Source: Duganella alba (GTDB lineage Bacteria > Pseudomonadota > Gammaproteobacteria > Burkholderiales > Burkholderiaceae_D). From it: a stretch of 64,000 nucleotides of DNA. Shown here in pieces: positions 46,508-54,885 of this stretch. Positions within the stretch are counted from its first letter, which is position 1, and the number at the start of each line of letters is the position of its first letter. The stretch lies in contig NZ_WKJN01000005.1 in the NCBI RefSeq assembly GCF_009674495.1, positions 219,138 to 283,137 of the forward strand. The letters are read 5' to 3'. A model generated the notes under the pieces. That model made no database searches. It worked only from the letters and a program-made list of their open reading frames with translations, and was not told where the DNA came from. A program made the translations under genes and the position numbers.

Positions 46508-47002
46508 ATGACCAAACTCCCATTCCGCATCGGCCAGGGCTACGATTGCCACGCACTGGTGGAAGGCCGCAAGCTGATCATCGGCGGCGTCGATATCCCG
46601 CACCACGTCGGCCTGCTGGGCCACTCGGATGCCGACGTGCTGCTGCACGCGATCACCGATTCCATCCTCGGCGCCGCCGCGCTGGGCGACATCGGCAAGC
46701 ACTTCCCGGACACCGACCCTGAATTCAAAGGCGCCGATTCGCGCAAGCTGCTGAAGGAAGCGGCCAGGCGCGTGGTGGCCACCGGCTACGGCATCGGCAA
46801 TATCGACTGCACCATCATCGCCCAGCGTCCGAAGATGGCGCCGCATATTCAGTCGATGCGCGCCAATATCGCGGAAGACCTGGGCGTGGACATCAGCCAG
46901 GTCAACGTCAAGGCCAAGACCAACGAGAAGCTGGGCTACCTTGGCCGCGAAGAGGGCATCGCCGCCGAATCCGTCGCCCTGCTGATCGCCGCCGCCAGCT
47001 GA
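46508..47002 (+). CDS. ispF: 2-C-methyl-D-erythritol 2,4-cyclodiphosphate synthase
   Basis: 164 residues. Converts CDP-ME 2-phosphate to the cyclic diphosphate. The metal ligands Asp and His are in GYDCHAL (about 12-15) and the second His is in [15 protein letters not shown] (about 38-52). The CDP-binding [17 protein letters not shown] is near 137. Standard length and gene order. Confidence 0.97.
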   Translation: MTKLPFRIGQGYDCHALVEGRKLIIGGVDIPHHVGLLGHSDADVLLHAITDSILGAAALGDIGKHFPDTDPEFKGADSRKLLKEAARRVVATGYGIGNIDCTIIAQRPKMAPHIQSMRANIAEDLGVDISQVNVKAKTNEKLGYLGREEGIAAESVALLIAAAS

Positions 47003-47004
47003 CG

Positions 47005-47871
47005 ATGTTCAAATTAATCGAAGACCTGATGCGGCCTCCCGCCGGCATGGAATTCGATTTCAGTCAGCCGGCCGGAGAGGCTGCGCTGGCGCCGGCGGAT
47101 GGCGTCTCTTGGCGCGTGTTTGCCAATCCGGTGACATTGTTTATTGGCGGCGTGACGGCGGTGCTGCTGGAACTGGCCGAGCCTTCGGTGCGCACCGGCG
47201 TGTGGGACCACAGCAGCTTCCAGCGCGACCCGTCAACGCGCCTGCGCCGTACCGGCTTTGCCGCCATGATGACCGTCTACGGCCCGCGCTCCGCGGCGGA
47301 AAAGCTGATCGCGCGCGTGGTGAAGATGCACGGCCATGTGGAAGGCGTCACGCCCGGCGGCGTCGCCTACCAGGCCAACGATCCGCGCCTGCTCGACTGG
47401 GTGCACGCCACCGCGACCTTCGGCTTTGTCGAGGCCTATCACCAATACGCGCAACGGCTGTCGGGCGCAGCAAAGGACGCCGCCTTCGCCGAAGGGCAGG
47501 CGTCTTCAAAGTTGTACGGCGCCACCGGCGCGCCGCGTTCATGGGCCGAATGGGAGTCGCTGCTCACGCGCACCGCGCCGACGCTGGAGGAATCGGACAT
47601 CCTGGCTGACTTCATGCGCGTCATGGGCGAAGCTCCCATCCTGCCCGCACCGATGCGCTGGCTGCAACGCCTGCTGGTGCGCGCCGCCGTGCAAATCACG
47701 CCGGAGCCAGTCCGCTCACTGCCGCAACTGCGCAGCCGTGGCCTGCGCGTCGGCGAAGCAGCGCTGGTACGCATGCTGGCGCGCCTCGCCGGACTACTGC
47801 CCCTCAACGATACGCCGCCTGCCCAAGCGGCGCGGCGCGTGGCCGCACCACCATTATCAAGCCCGCAGTGA
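47005..47871 (+). CDS. MpaB-type oxygenase family protein (DUF2236)
   Basis: 288 residues. Family stretches: NPVTLFIGGVTAVLLELAEP (about 42-61), VRTGVWDHSSF, RLRRTGFAAMMTVYG, HATATFGFVEAY (about 132-143) with the conserved His. The family contains haem-type oxygenases such as latex-clearing protein. Substrate unknown. It starts 2 bases after ispF and so may be cotranscribed. Its 3' end overlaps the convergent DUF433 gene by 15 bases. Confidence 0.87.
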   Translation: MFKLIEDLMRPPAGMEFDFSQPAGEAALAPADGVSWRVFANPVTLFIGGVTAVLLELAEPSVRTGVWDHSSFQRDPSTRLRRTGFAAMMTVYGPRSAAEKLIARVVKMHGHVEGVTPGGVAYQANDPRLLDWVHATATFGFVEAYHQYAQRLSGAAKDAAFAEGQASSKLYGATGAPRSWAEWESLLTRTAPTLEESDILADFMRVMGEAPILPAPMRWLQRLLVRAAVQITPEPVRSLPQLRSRGLRVGEAALVRMLARLAGLLPLNDTPPAQAARRVAAPPLSSPQ

Positions 47872-48339
47872 GTCCAGCGCCACGCTGATATCCTCGTAAA
47901 ATACCGTCGCCTCGTTTTCCAACACCGCGTGGGCGCTGTCGCGTGACACGGCCGGAAACTCGCGAAGGAAGTCATCAAGGGAATTGCCGGCCAACAGGCA
48001 ATCAAACATCCGCTTGATGGGCACGAGCGTGTTACGAAATACCGGCATGCCGCCCAGAATATCCGGTTCCATCTGCACTTGCGGCGTGAGCGACTTCATG
48101 AATGCCAGCAGTTCCGGATCAAGCGGATCCAGTGGCGATTCGCGTGGTGGAATAATGCGCCCGTTAAAACGGCGCACAGGATTGGCGTAGACGCCCGACT
48201 CCAGCGGCGGACAATCCTCGTCGAACAGGATGTCGTCTTCTGGTATGGGCATTACATTCATCCATTCACTTGTTGGCCCTAAGTATGGCAAGTCGCTCTC
48301 GTCGACTGGCTTTTCTAAATGAGATGATTCGTGTTCCAT
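47857..48339 (-). CDS. DUF433-domain protein, putative antitoxin of the BrnT-like toxin
   Basis: 160 residues. The C-terminal half (about 90-150) is a DUF433 helix-turn-helix-like domain (DILGGMPVFRNTLVPIKRMFDCLL, shown in part; then GNSLDDFLREFPAVS). The N-terminal 85 residues are acidic and Pro-rich and match nothing I know. Start at 48339: GGAGAGG lies 5 bases upstream, inside the brnT-like coding region, so the genes overlap by 74 bases. An internal ATG at 48261, just after the toxin stop, has no good ribosome site. DUF433 proteins are often antitoxins for PIN-like toxins; here the partner is BrnT-like. Confidence 0.78.
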   Translation of the reverse strand: MEHESSHLEKPVDESDLPYLGPTSEWMNVMPIPEDDILFDEDCPPLESGVYANPVRRFNGRIIPPRESPLDPLDPELLAFMKSLTPQVQMEPDILGGMPVFRNTLVPIKRMFDCLLAGNSLDDFLREFPAVSRDSAHAVLENEATVFYEDISVALDSLRA

Positions 48340-48544
48340 TATTCCTCTCCGTGTAAATCACAGCAACTTCTTGACCAAGCGAAAATCCTAGCGTTAGAAA
48401 ACGTCGTTCATCGTAGTGATAACGTTTGTCCTCCACGGTAACCGAATTGAAGTCTTCGATCACCGCAGCGGCGTCTGCGAAATCCAGGCCATGGTTGCGC
48501 AGGTTGCTTTTGCGCTTGGCCTCGTCCCATGTATAGATAGTCAT
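48266..48544 (-). CDS. brnT: BrnT-family ribonuclease toxin
   Basis: 92 residues, the family's normal size. Hallmarks are YTWDEAKRKSNLRNHGLDFADA (start of the fold), RYHYDERRFLTLGFSLGQEV and TRIISFRKASRRERLAIL. BrnT is a RelE-like RNase usually paired with a downstream BrnA (DUF4415) antitoxin; none is here. The DUF433 gene takes its place. No clear ribosome site precedes the ATG. Confidence 0.87.
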   Translation of the reverse strand: MTIYTWDEAKRKSNLRNHGLDFADAAAVIEDFNSVTVEDKRYHYDERRFLTLGFSLGQEVAVIYTERNNGTRIISFRKASRRERLAILRANK

Positions 48545-48593
48545 TTCAGTGTAGTGGCTTAAAGATATCCTTCAAGCGGACTGAAAAGACAAA

Positions 48594-48624
48594 GGCTCAG
48601 GACATCATGGCGATATCCTGAGCC
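48594..48624 (-). terminator. Hairpin terminator after the metallo-hydrolase gene
   Basis: Stem GGCTCAGGA / TCCTGAGCC (9 bp) with a 13-base loop. Read leftward, it is followed by TTTGTCTTTT. It lies between the stop of the leftward metallo-hydrolase (48670) and the brnT-like start (48544). A further 11-base inverted repeat (GTGGCTTAAAG at 48554, complement at 48640-48650) encloses it. Confidence 0.75.
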
Positions 48625-48669
48625 TGTTTTGTGGCGTGACTTTAAGCCACGTCAATAGTGCCTGCTGAG

Positions 48670-49569
48670 TTAGCGGGGCAGGGCGATGACTTCTCCGATG
48701 CCCGAATGGTCGTGGTGGTCGCCGTAGACGCGCTCCAGCTCGACCTGCGCGAATTCGCCGGTGCAGTGCCCGGCCGCGATGCGCTCGATGTGCCAGCGTG
48801 TCTTGAAGTTGCTGACCACTTCACTGACCTGCTGGTCGCTCTTGTCGACCAGATGCAGGCCGCCGACAACGGTGTAGAGCTGCCTGTCGTACTGCGACGC
48901 CGCCTCCAGAATCCGCTCGATGCCCGGATGCGAGCAGCCGACGATCACCGCCAGCCCTTGCGGCGTCCTGATCGCCAGCGACAACTCGTTCAGTTCCAGC
49001 GTGCCTTTGCTGTCCGAGACGGTCTTCACCAGAAACAGTCCCGGCGCGATTTCGACCGACTTGTCGATCAGCGTGAATTTCGTGCCCGGCCAGGGCGAAT
49101 CGATGGTCAGGTTGGCGGGCGGCTGGCCGTTGAAGTAGCGCAGATCCGGCGTGATGCCGGCAGCGTTGCGCAGCAGCGCCTTGGCCGCCGGCGGCGAGGG
49201 CGGCGTGCCAAACGAGCCGGTCTCCAGCGGCGCATAAATCTTCACGTGCGGATTCTGTTCCAGCACGTAGGCGAGACCGCCCGTGTGATCGCCATGCCGG
49301 TGCGAGATGACGACGAAATCGAGCGTCTTCAGATCGATCTTCAGCTTGCGCACATTATCGGCAAACGCCTGATACTGGCCGCCGGCGTCAAACAGAATCC
49401 GCTTGCCGCCGTACTCCACCAGCGCCGAATAGCCCCAGCCGCGCTCCAGATCCGACGGCTTGCCGAATGCATCAAAGATCACCGTGACGCGCGCGGGACG
49501 CTCTTCAGCCTGGGCAGGGAGAAGGCAGGACAGGCCCGCCAGAAAAATCATCAAGCGCAGCAACTTCAT
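48670..49569 (-). CDS. Secreted metallo-beta-lactamase-fold hydrolase
   Basis: 299 residues. Signal peptide (MKLLRLMIFLAGLSCLLPAQ, cleavage near AQA-EE). The metal motif HRHGDHTGG is at about 88-96, with further ligands in VGCSHPGIE and AAGHCTGEF. The layout is like the archaeal-type dihydropterin/aminobenzene ribofuranosyl phosphate synthase subgroup. Start at 49569: AAAGGA stands 5 bases upstream; the longer frame adds seven unsupported residues. Substrate unknown. It has its own terminator. Confidence 0.88.
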   Translation of the reverse strand: MKLLRLMIFLAGLSCLLPAQAEERPARVTVIFDAFGKPSDLERGWGYSALVEYGGKRILFDAGGQYQAFADNVRKLKIDLKTLDFVVISHRHGDHTGGLAYVLEQNPHVKIYAPLETGSFGTPPSPPAAKALLRNAAGITPDLRYFNGQPPANLTIDSPWPGTKFTLIDKSVEIAPGLFLVKTVSDSKGTLELNELSLAIRTPQGLAVIVGCSHPGIERILEAASQYDRQLYTVVGGLHLVDKSDQQVSEVVSNFKTRWHIERIAAGHCTGEFAQVELERVYGDHHDHSGIGEVIALPR

Positions 49570-49667
49570 GTTGATCCTTTCAAAGAACAACCGATTGTCA
49601 CGCGCTGAAAATATTTACGCCAAGTCTATTTACGCATATCCTTATCGGTTTTCCGTGGACCGCATGC

Positions 49668-49958
49668 TCACTTACGGGCCGCCAAATCAACCTGCGATTC
49701 CTTTCCGGCATTGACACCGACTTCACGCGGCGCATGATGCGGGCCGGTTTCGACGATACGATAGCGGCCAGGCTTCAAGCCTTCCGCACGATAGGTGCCG
49801 TCGTCCTTGGCCATGATGCCGATAATCTCGCCGCTGCCCAGATTGGTGACGACGATTTGTGCCCCCGCATCGGCGGCGCCGGCAATGCCGCCGGTGGCCT
49901 CGGCAGCCATCAAAGGAGTGGTCAGTGCCAGCAGCACGGCAGTAAGGAGTTTTCGCAT
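49668..49958 (-). CDS. Small exported protein with carboxypeptidase-regulatory-like fold
   Basis: 96 residues. Signal peptide (MRKLLTAVLLALTTPLMAAE). The mature part (about 20-96) has the pattern of a single beta-sandwich regulatory-like domain: AQIVVTNLGSG..., DDGTYRAEGLKPGRYRIVE, ending in a Lys. No catalytic residues are evident. It follows the M61 peptidase gene by 3 bases, so the two are probably cotranscribed. Confidence 0.72.
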   Translation of the reverse strand: MRKLLTAVLLALTTPLMAAEATGGIAGAADAGAQIVVTNLGSGEIIGIMAKDDGTYRAEGLKPGRYRIVETGPHHAPREVGVNAGKESQVDLAARK

Positions 49959-49961
49959 GAT

Positions 49962-51875
49962 TTAAAGAGCAGGAGTTAAAAGACGGTGCAGGCGATCCGG
50001 CGTGCCGGGAATCCGTTCAAGCCGTGGATAGCGCAGCGCATCAAAGTAGGCGATGCTCACCGTGTGTGCGCCGCCATCGGCATCGAACGTCAGCGCGATC
50101 GGTTGTTTGCTGACTGCCGCATCGCGGATGGCCTGCTTGAGCAGATCGTCCGTGTAAGGCCGGCCGCCGACAGAGGTCAGGCGCGCGCCGAGACTGATGC
50201 CGGCCTTGAACGCCGGGCCTTCCCACGCCACGCTTTTCACCGCGCCTTTTTTGCCGATGACCAGGCCCAGCGACGTGGACAGGTCCATGCCGCCCAGATC
50301 CGCCTCGTGCAAAATGAAGTAATCGGTCGGCTGATCGGTATACACCAGTTGATAGCCGCCGCGCTTCAGGCCATCCAGCAGATGCGTGTCGTCATGCGCG
50401 TTCAGGCGCGTGGTGAAGTAGCTTGACCAGTCGTAGGGCGCGATCTTGTTCAAGGCCTTGCACACGTCGTCGAAGGAGTAGGTCGAGATGGTGCGCGAAT
50501 TCTGGCCGGCGCCAAAGAAGGTGGCGGCGAAATCGACCATGCTGCTCCGGTCGCCGGTCAGTTCGCGCAGCAGCATGTCCACGTCCAGCCACAGCATCAC
50601 GCCTTCCGGATAGTAGTCCTCGCGCCGCTGCCAGTCGCGCCAGTTGACCGGCCTGGCCGGCATGTACAGCGCATCGAGGTTGCTGTCCTGTAGCGACTTC
50701 CACGCGCGGCCCGGACGATTCGCCATCAGCGAGGCGTCGACCGCCAGCGCGTCCAGGCTTTGCTGATTGGTGCGCAGGCCTAGCTTGCGCGACATCACGT
50801 GCGCCCAGAATTCGGTCTGGCCTTCGTACACCCACAGCAGGCTGCCGCGCATCGGCAGGTTCAGATTGGGCGTCCACAAATCGGCCGGCTGCCGCGTGCG
50901 GCCGTTCCAGGAGTGGATGAATTCATGGGCGACCAGGTTGGCCATCAGCACCTGTTCGCCCGCATCGCGCGCATAGTTGGCCGAGACGTTGATCTCGGTC
51001 GATTCCTGGTGCTCCACGCCACCGCCGGACAACATCACGTCGGACAGGGACATTAGCAAATCGAAGTGCCGGTAGTGCTGCGAGCGGAATAGCTGCGGCA
51101 CAGCCTTTGCCATCGCGCGGAATTTCTCCACCAGCGCTGGTGGCAGGTCCAGCGCGGCTTCGTTGTCGCCGAATATATTCAGACGCACCGGGATGGCCGG
51201 CGCGGAGGTCAGCTCCACGCGCCTGGCGTAGCGGCCCGCGTAGACCGGCGCATCGGCCAGGTCTTCGAAGCTGGTGGCCTTGAAGCGCGCATGGTTGGCG
51301 TTTGCTTCCACCGTCTCCAGCGAGGTGGCGAACTGGAAGCCAGCGGGCATCGTCAACTCCGCCTGCACGCCGATATTGCGAATGAACCAGCCGGCAGGGT
51401 AGAGCGCCACCTTGGACCACGGCAGCATCAGCATATCGCGCGAGATAAGTTTGGGGCCGTTCGCGGCGGGCAGGTATTGGAACTCCAACTCCAGTTCGCG
51501 CACGCCGGCCGGCACATCGACGTGGAACGCAAACGGATTGACGGCATCGCGCCGCCATTCCAGCCTGCGCGCGCCGGACCTGATCATCAGGCCGGCCAAC
51601 GGCGCCGCTTCCTGCGTGGCCGAGTGGCTGCCGGTTTCCCACTGCGGATATAGCAGCACCATGGCGCCGGCCTTCTGCACTGGAATGGTCTCGCGCACGC
51701 GGAAGATTTTATGCACGCTGTCGGAGGCATCCACCTTGAGCGTGATCTGGCCTTTGAATGGCACATCGCGCGGTGCGGCGATGGCGGGAGCGGCCGGCGC
51801 CGGCTGCGGGCCGACGCTGGCATGCGATGGGGTGATGCAGGCCAGGATAAGAAGAGGGGCAAGAAGCTTTTTCAT
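49962..51875 (-). CDS. M61-family (glycyl aminopeptidase-like) exported peptidase
   Basis: 637 residues. Signal peptide (MKKLLAPLLILACITPSHA). N-terminal beta-domain about 35-205; the catalytic domain contains HEFIHSWNG with zinc ligands His317 and His321 and catalytic Glu318, and downstream LLWVYEGQTEFWAHVM supplies the third ligand Glu. A PDZ-like domain is at the C-terminus (about 530-620; LGLVIGKKGAV, GISLGARLTSVGGRPY). Start at 51875 is fixed by the signal peptide; the open frame further 5' is spurious. It acts in the periplasm. Confidence 0.9.
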   Translation of the reverse strand: MKKLLAPLLILACITPSHASVGPQPAPAAPAIAAPRDVPFKGQITLKVDASDSVHKIFRVRETIPVQKAGAMVLLYPQWETGSHSATQEAAPLAGLMIRSGARRLEWRRDAVNPFAFHVDVPAGVRELELEFQYLPAANGPKLISRDMLMLPWSKVALYPAGWFIRNIGVQAELTMPAGFQFATSLETVEANANHARFKATSFEDLADAPVYAGRYARRVELTSAPAIPVRLNIFGDNEAALDLPPALVEKFRAMAKAVPQLFRSQHYRHFDLLMSLSDVMLSGGGVEHQESTEINVSANYARDAGEQVLMANLVAHEFIHSWNGRTRQPADLWTPNLNLPMRGSLLWVYEGQTEFWAHVMSRKLGLRTNQQSLDALAVDASLMANRPGRAWKSLQDSNLDALYMPARPVNWRDWQRREDYYPEGVMLWLDVDMLLRELTGDRSSMVDFAATFFGAGQNSRTISTYSFDDVCKALNKIAPYDWSSYFTTRLNAHDDTHLLDGLKRGGYQLVYTDQPTDYFILHEADLGGMDLSTSLGLVIGKKGAVKSVAWEGPAFKAGISLGARLTSVGGRPYTDDLLKQAIRDAAVSKQPIALTFDADGGAHTVSIAYFDALRYPRLERIPGTPDRLHRLLTPAL

Positions 51876-51973
51876 ACCATATACCTTGCAATATGCATGC
51901 CAAATAAAATCCACAGGATGGCAAGGGTATATGGGCGTCCGCGCGGTGTAAAGCTGTCCGCGCGGACGTCCGT

Positions 51974-52699
51974 TCACACCAGCAGCGCGCCGCCGTCGAC
52001 CGTGTGCACCTGACCGGTGGCGAAGCCGCTGGTCATCAGGAACACATAGGCGGCAGCGATGTCCTCCGCCGAGCCGACGCGGCCCACTGGCAGCGAGTCG
52101 GCGGCGTCGGCATACATGCGCTGGCACGCTGCTTCCGTCATGCCGGCCCACAGATTTGTCGCCACCAATCCCGGCGACACGGCGTTGACGCGCAGCGGCG
52201 CCAGTTCCACCGCCAGCGCCCGGGTCAGCGCCTCCACCGCGCCGCAGACGCTGGCGACCAAGGTCCAGCCGGCGCGCGGACGTTGGGCCGCAATGCCGGT
52301 GGTGAAGGTGACCGAACCGCCAGGCCGCAGGCAGCGCGCACCGTACTTCGCCACCGTTAGCGCGCCCCAGTAGCGCAGGTCGAATGCGGAGCGCGCGTTC
52401 GGCAGGCTGGCGTCGGCCAGCGGCGCAAGCTGCAAGGTATCGCCAGCCGTGTACACCAGATGATCGAACGCGCCGCAGGTGTTGAAGAAGTGCTCAACCG
52501 CCTGTTCGTCGCGCAAGTCCAGCGCGCAGCCTTGCGCCCTGGGGCCGAGCACCGCCAGTGCTTTTTCGACGCGCGCCATCTGGCTGGAGACGATCATGAC
52601 ATCCGCCTCCTCGCGCAAGGCTTCGCGCGCCACGGCCAGGCCGATGCCGGACGACGCGCCCAGCACGATCACGCGCTGGCCGTGCAGGCGGCCGCTCAT
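51974..52699 (-). CDS. SDR-family protein lacking the catalytic Tyr/Lys
   Basis: 241 residues, Rossmann fold. The cofactor motif GASSGIG (about 14-20) and the YTAGDT equivalent of NNAG are present, and RVNAVSPGLVATNLW (about 170) is typical. The active-site YxxxK is absent: by alignment with the usual YxASK segment the positions hold Val148 and Cys152, and the catalytic Ser region reads TFTTGIAA. It may therefore bind NAD(P) without normal reductase chemistry. ATG 52699 overlaps the upstream NmrA-like gene by 4 bases. The pair is divergent from a LysR gene. Confidence 0.85.
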   Translation of the reverse strand: MSGRLHGQRVIVLGASSGIGLAVAREALREEADVMIVSSQMARVEKALAVLGPRAQGCALDLRDEQAVEHFFNTCGAFDHLVYTAGDTLQLAPLADASLPNARSAFDLRYWGALTVAKYGARCLRPGGSVTFTTGIAAQRPRAGWTLVASVCGAVEALTRALAVELAPLRVNAVSPGLVATNLWAGMTEAACQRMYADAADSLPVGRVGSAEDIAAAYVFLMTSGFATGQVHTVDGGALLV

Positions 52700-53562
52700 T
52701 GCGGCACCCGCGCCAGCAGTCCGGCGATAGCCTGGTCCAGCGTGACGACACCCTTGCGCGAACCGCTTGCGCCGCTCTCGAATTCGATCCAGCCTTCGTT
52801 GAAGCCATCGAGCATCTGCATGCGCGGCGCTGGATTGTTCATGCCCTGGGCGGCAAACAGCTCGGCCCAGGTGTCGCGCGGCACGGCGCGGGCGGTGACA
52901 TCGCGGCCCAGCAGGCGGCTGAAGCTGGCCGCGATGTCGGCAGGGCTGATGCGCTGCGGACCTTCCAGTTCGACGATACGCGTGCCTTGCCAGGCCTGTT
53001 GCAGCAGCTCCGCCGCAACGACGGAAATGTCGGCGCAGGCCACCATCGGCACCGGACGGCCCAGCGGCTGCAGGAAGCTGGCGATGCCGCCGGCGCGCGC
53101 CGACGCCACGTCCCACAGGCTGTTCTCGATAAACCATGCGGCGCGCAGGAACGCCACCGGCAGGCCAAGCGTGCCCAGTTCGCGTTCCATGATGCCCAGC
53201 TGGTTCAGCAGGTTCGGCTGCGTGGCCTGCGCGCCGATGGTCGACAGCACGACCACGCGTGACGGCCGCGCCGCCGCCAGCGCCTCGCGCAATGCCGCGA
53301 TGGTGCGGCGTGCTTCCGGGAAGCCTTCGGTCGGATCGAAGGTTGGCGGCAGCAGCACGAACACCGCTTCGGCGCCGCCAAAGGCTGCGGCCAGCGCATC
53401 GGCGTCGTTCATGTCCGCCAGCGCGACTTCGGCGCCGCGCGCGGCCCAGGCCTGGCCCTTGGCTGCATCGCGCACCACGGCGCGCACTGGCCGGGCAGAC
53501 GCCAGTAATTGATTGCCCAGCTCCGAGCCGACTTGTCCTGTAATACCGGTAATTGCGTACAT
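52696..53562 (-). CDS. NmrA-like NAD(P)-binding protein
   Basis: 288 residues of the atypical SDR group. N-terminal ITGITGQVGSELGNQLL dinucleotide-binding motif (about 4-20), RAVVRDAAKG (about 27-36), and VVVLSTIGAQA near 105. The group includes NmrA redox sensors and quinone reductases like QorB/YtfG. Start at 53562: AAGGAG lies 6 bases upstream. It is the first gene of a two-gene leftward unit; the LysR gene at 53661 is divergent across 98 bases. Confidence 0.88.
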   Translation of the reverse strand: MYAITGITGQVGSELGNQLLASARPVRAVVRDAAKGQAWAARGAEVALADMNDADALAAAFGGAEAVFVLLPPTFDPTEGFPEARRTIAALREALAAARPSRVVVLSTIGAQATQPNLLNQLGIMERELGTLGLPVAFLRAAWFIENSLWDVASARAGGIASFLQPLGRPVPMVACADISVVAAELLQQAWQGTRIVELEGPQRISPADIAASFSRLLGRDVTARAVPRDTWAELFAAQGMNNPAPRMQMLDGFNEGWIEFESGASGSRKGVVTLDQAIAGLLARVPQ

Positions 53563-53660
53563 GGTTTTCTCCTTGGGTGAGTTGATGGGAGAATTTTGAT
53601 GCAAATCGGCTCATACTCCGATAGCATGGGATGCATATCATTCATGACTGTTTGGCATAT

Positions 53661-54566
53661 ATGGCATTCGACGAAAAAACCGTGAACGGCATGCGCGTGC
53701 TGGCCGCCATCGTGGACAGTGGCAGTTTCGTGCGCGCCGGCGAAGCGCTGGAGATGTCGCAGTCCGGCGTCAGCCGCGCCGTCGCCCGGCTGGAGGCGCG
53801 GCTCAACATCCGGCTGTTCGACCGCACCACGCGCAAGGTCTCGCTGACCGACGAAGGGCGCCGCTTCTATGCGCAGATACATCCGCTGCTGGCGGGGCTG
53901 GAAGACGCCGTGGCGTCGGCGGGCGAGGGCGCGGTGGCCGTGCGCGGCAAGCTGCGCGTGAATATCGATCCGCTGCTGGCAAGGCTGCTGCTCGGCCCCA
54001 GGCTGGGCGCCTTCCTCAAGCATCATCCGGAACTGGAGCTGGACCTGTTCGCGCGCGATCACTTGGGCGACATGGTGGGTGACGGCATCGACCTGGCGAT
54101 CCGCCTCGGCCAGCCGCAAAACTCGTCGCTGATCGCCCGCAAGCTGCTGGACACGCGCGTGCTGACCGTCGCCACGCCGGCCTACCTGCGCAAGCACGGC
54201 ACGCCGAAGAAGCCGATTGACCTGGAAAGCGCGGAACACACCTGCATCCACTTCCGCAATCCGGCCACGGGGCGGCCGTTCGACTGGGAATTCCATCACG
54301 GCGGCAAGGTCACCATCGTCCATCCGCGCAGCCAGATTACGCTGAACGACGCCGGCGCCATGGAAAGCGTGCTGCTGTCGGGTTACGGACTGGCGCAGGT
54401 GATCGATATCGCGGTCGAACCGCTGCTGCGTTCCGGCGCGCTGCTGCCGGTGCTTGGCGCGTGGCCGGACGAACGCTTCCCGCTGTATGCGCTGTACCCG
54501 TCGCGCCAGCACCCGCCGGCCAAGACGCGGGCCTTCCTGGAATTCTTCCAGTCTCTGCTACCATGA
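53661..54566 (+). CDS. LysR-family regulator divergent from the NmrA/SDR pair
   Basis: 301 residues. Helix-turn-helix in residues 5-62 (NGMRVLAAIVDSGSFVRAGE, QSGVSRAVARLEARLNIRLF), effector domain about 90-295. The DNA-binding part and HHPELELDLFARD are of the aaeR/dsdC-like subgroup. ATG 53661 places the domain at the very N-terminus; the open frame begins 30 bases earlier with no support. Likely regulator of the divergent pair. Confidence 0.92.
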   Translation: MAFDEKTVNGMRVLAAIVDSGSFVRAGEALEMSQSGVSRAVARLEARLNIRLFDRTTRKVSLTDEGRRFYAQIHPLLAGLEDAVASAGEGAVAVRGKLRVNIDPLLARLLLGPRLGAFLKHHPELELDLFARDHLGDMVGDGIDLAIRLGQPQNSSLIARKLLDTRVLTVATPAYLRKHGTPKKPIDLESAEHTCIHFRNPATGRPFDWEFHHGGKVTIVHPRSQITLNDAGAMESVLLSGYGLAQVIDIAVEPLLRSGALLPVLGAWPDERFPLYALYPSRQHPPAKTRAFLEFFQSLLP

Positions 54567-54585
54567 CGCCTTTTGGGGAATGACA

Positions 54586-54885
54586 ATGGCGCGTGACACC
54601 TACGCATACCGGCAGATGGTCGTCGAGTCGGTGGACTGGAACGGCAGGGTGGAGATTCATCCCGCGTCCGGCCAGGCCTATGCCACCGACCTGCCGGTGC
54701 AATGCTCGCGCCGCCTGAGCGATACCAGCGTCTACCCGCTCGGCACCTGCTTCCTGGTCAACGCCAAGCTGACCGACCGCGACGGCATGCAGTACCTGTA
54801 CGTCTGGCACGGCGACGAGGTCAAGGTCATGTCGGACGCCGAGGCGGAGGTGTTCCTCGGCGCCTATCGCCGCGTCAGGCTCTGA
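54586..54885 (+). CDS. Small protein of unknown function
   Basis: 99 residues, no signal peptide or membrane helix. Beta-rich sequence (YRQMVVESVDWNGRVEIHPA, LGTCFLVNAKLTDRDGMQYL) with two Cys. I do not recognise a family. ATG 54586 follows GGGGA by 5 bases; an ATG two codons earlier is possible. It starts 19 bases after the LysR stop, so it may be cotranscribed. Its stop abuts the stop of the convergent metallo-hydrolase without a spacer. Confidence 0.65.
   Translation: MARDTYAYRQMVVESVDWNGRVEIHPASGQAYATDLPVQCSRRLSDTSVYPLGTCFLVNAKLTDRDGMQYLYVWHGDEVKVMSDAEAEVFLGAYRRVRL

Noticed and set aside
51876..52151. N-terminal extension of the M61 peptidase up to 52151
   Set aside because: It would place an internal signal peptide about 90 residues in and overlaps the SDR gene; the ATG at 51875 begins the signal peptide.
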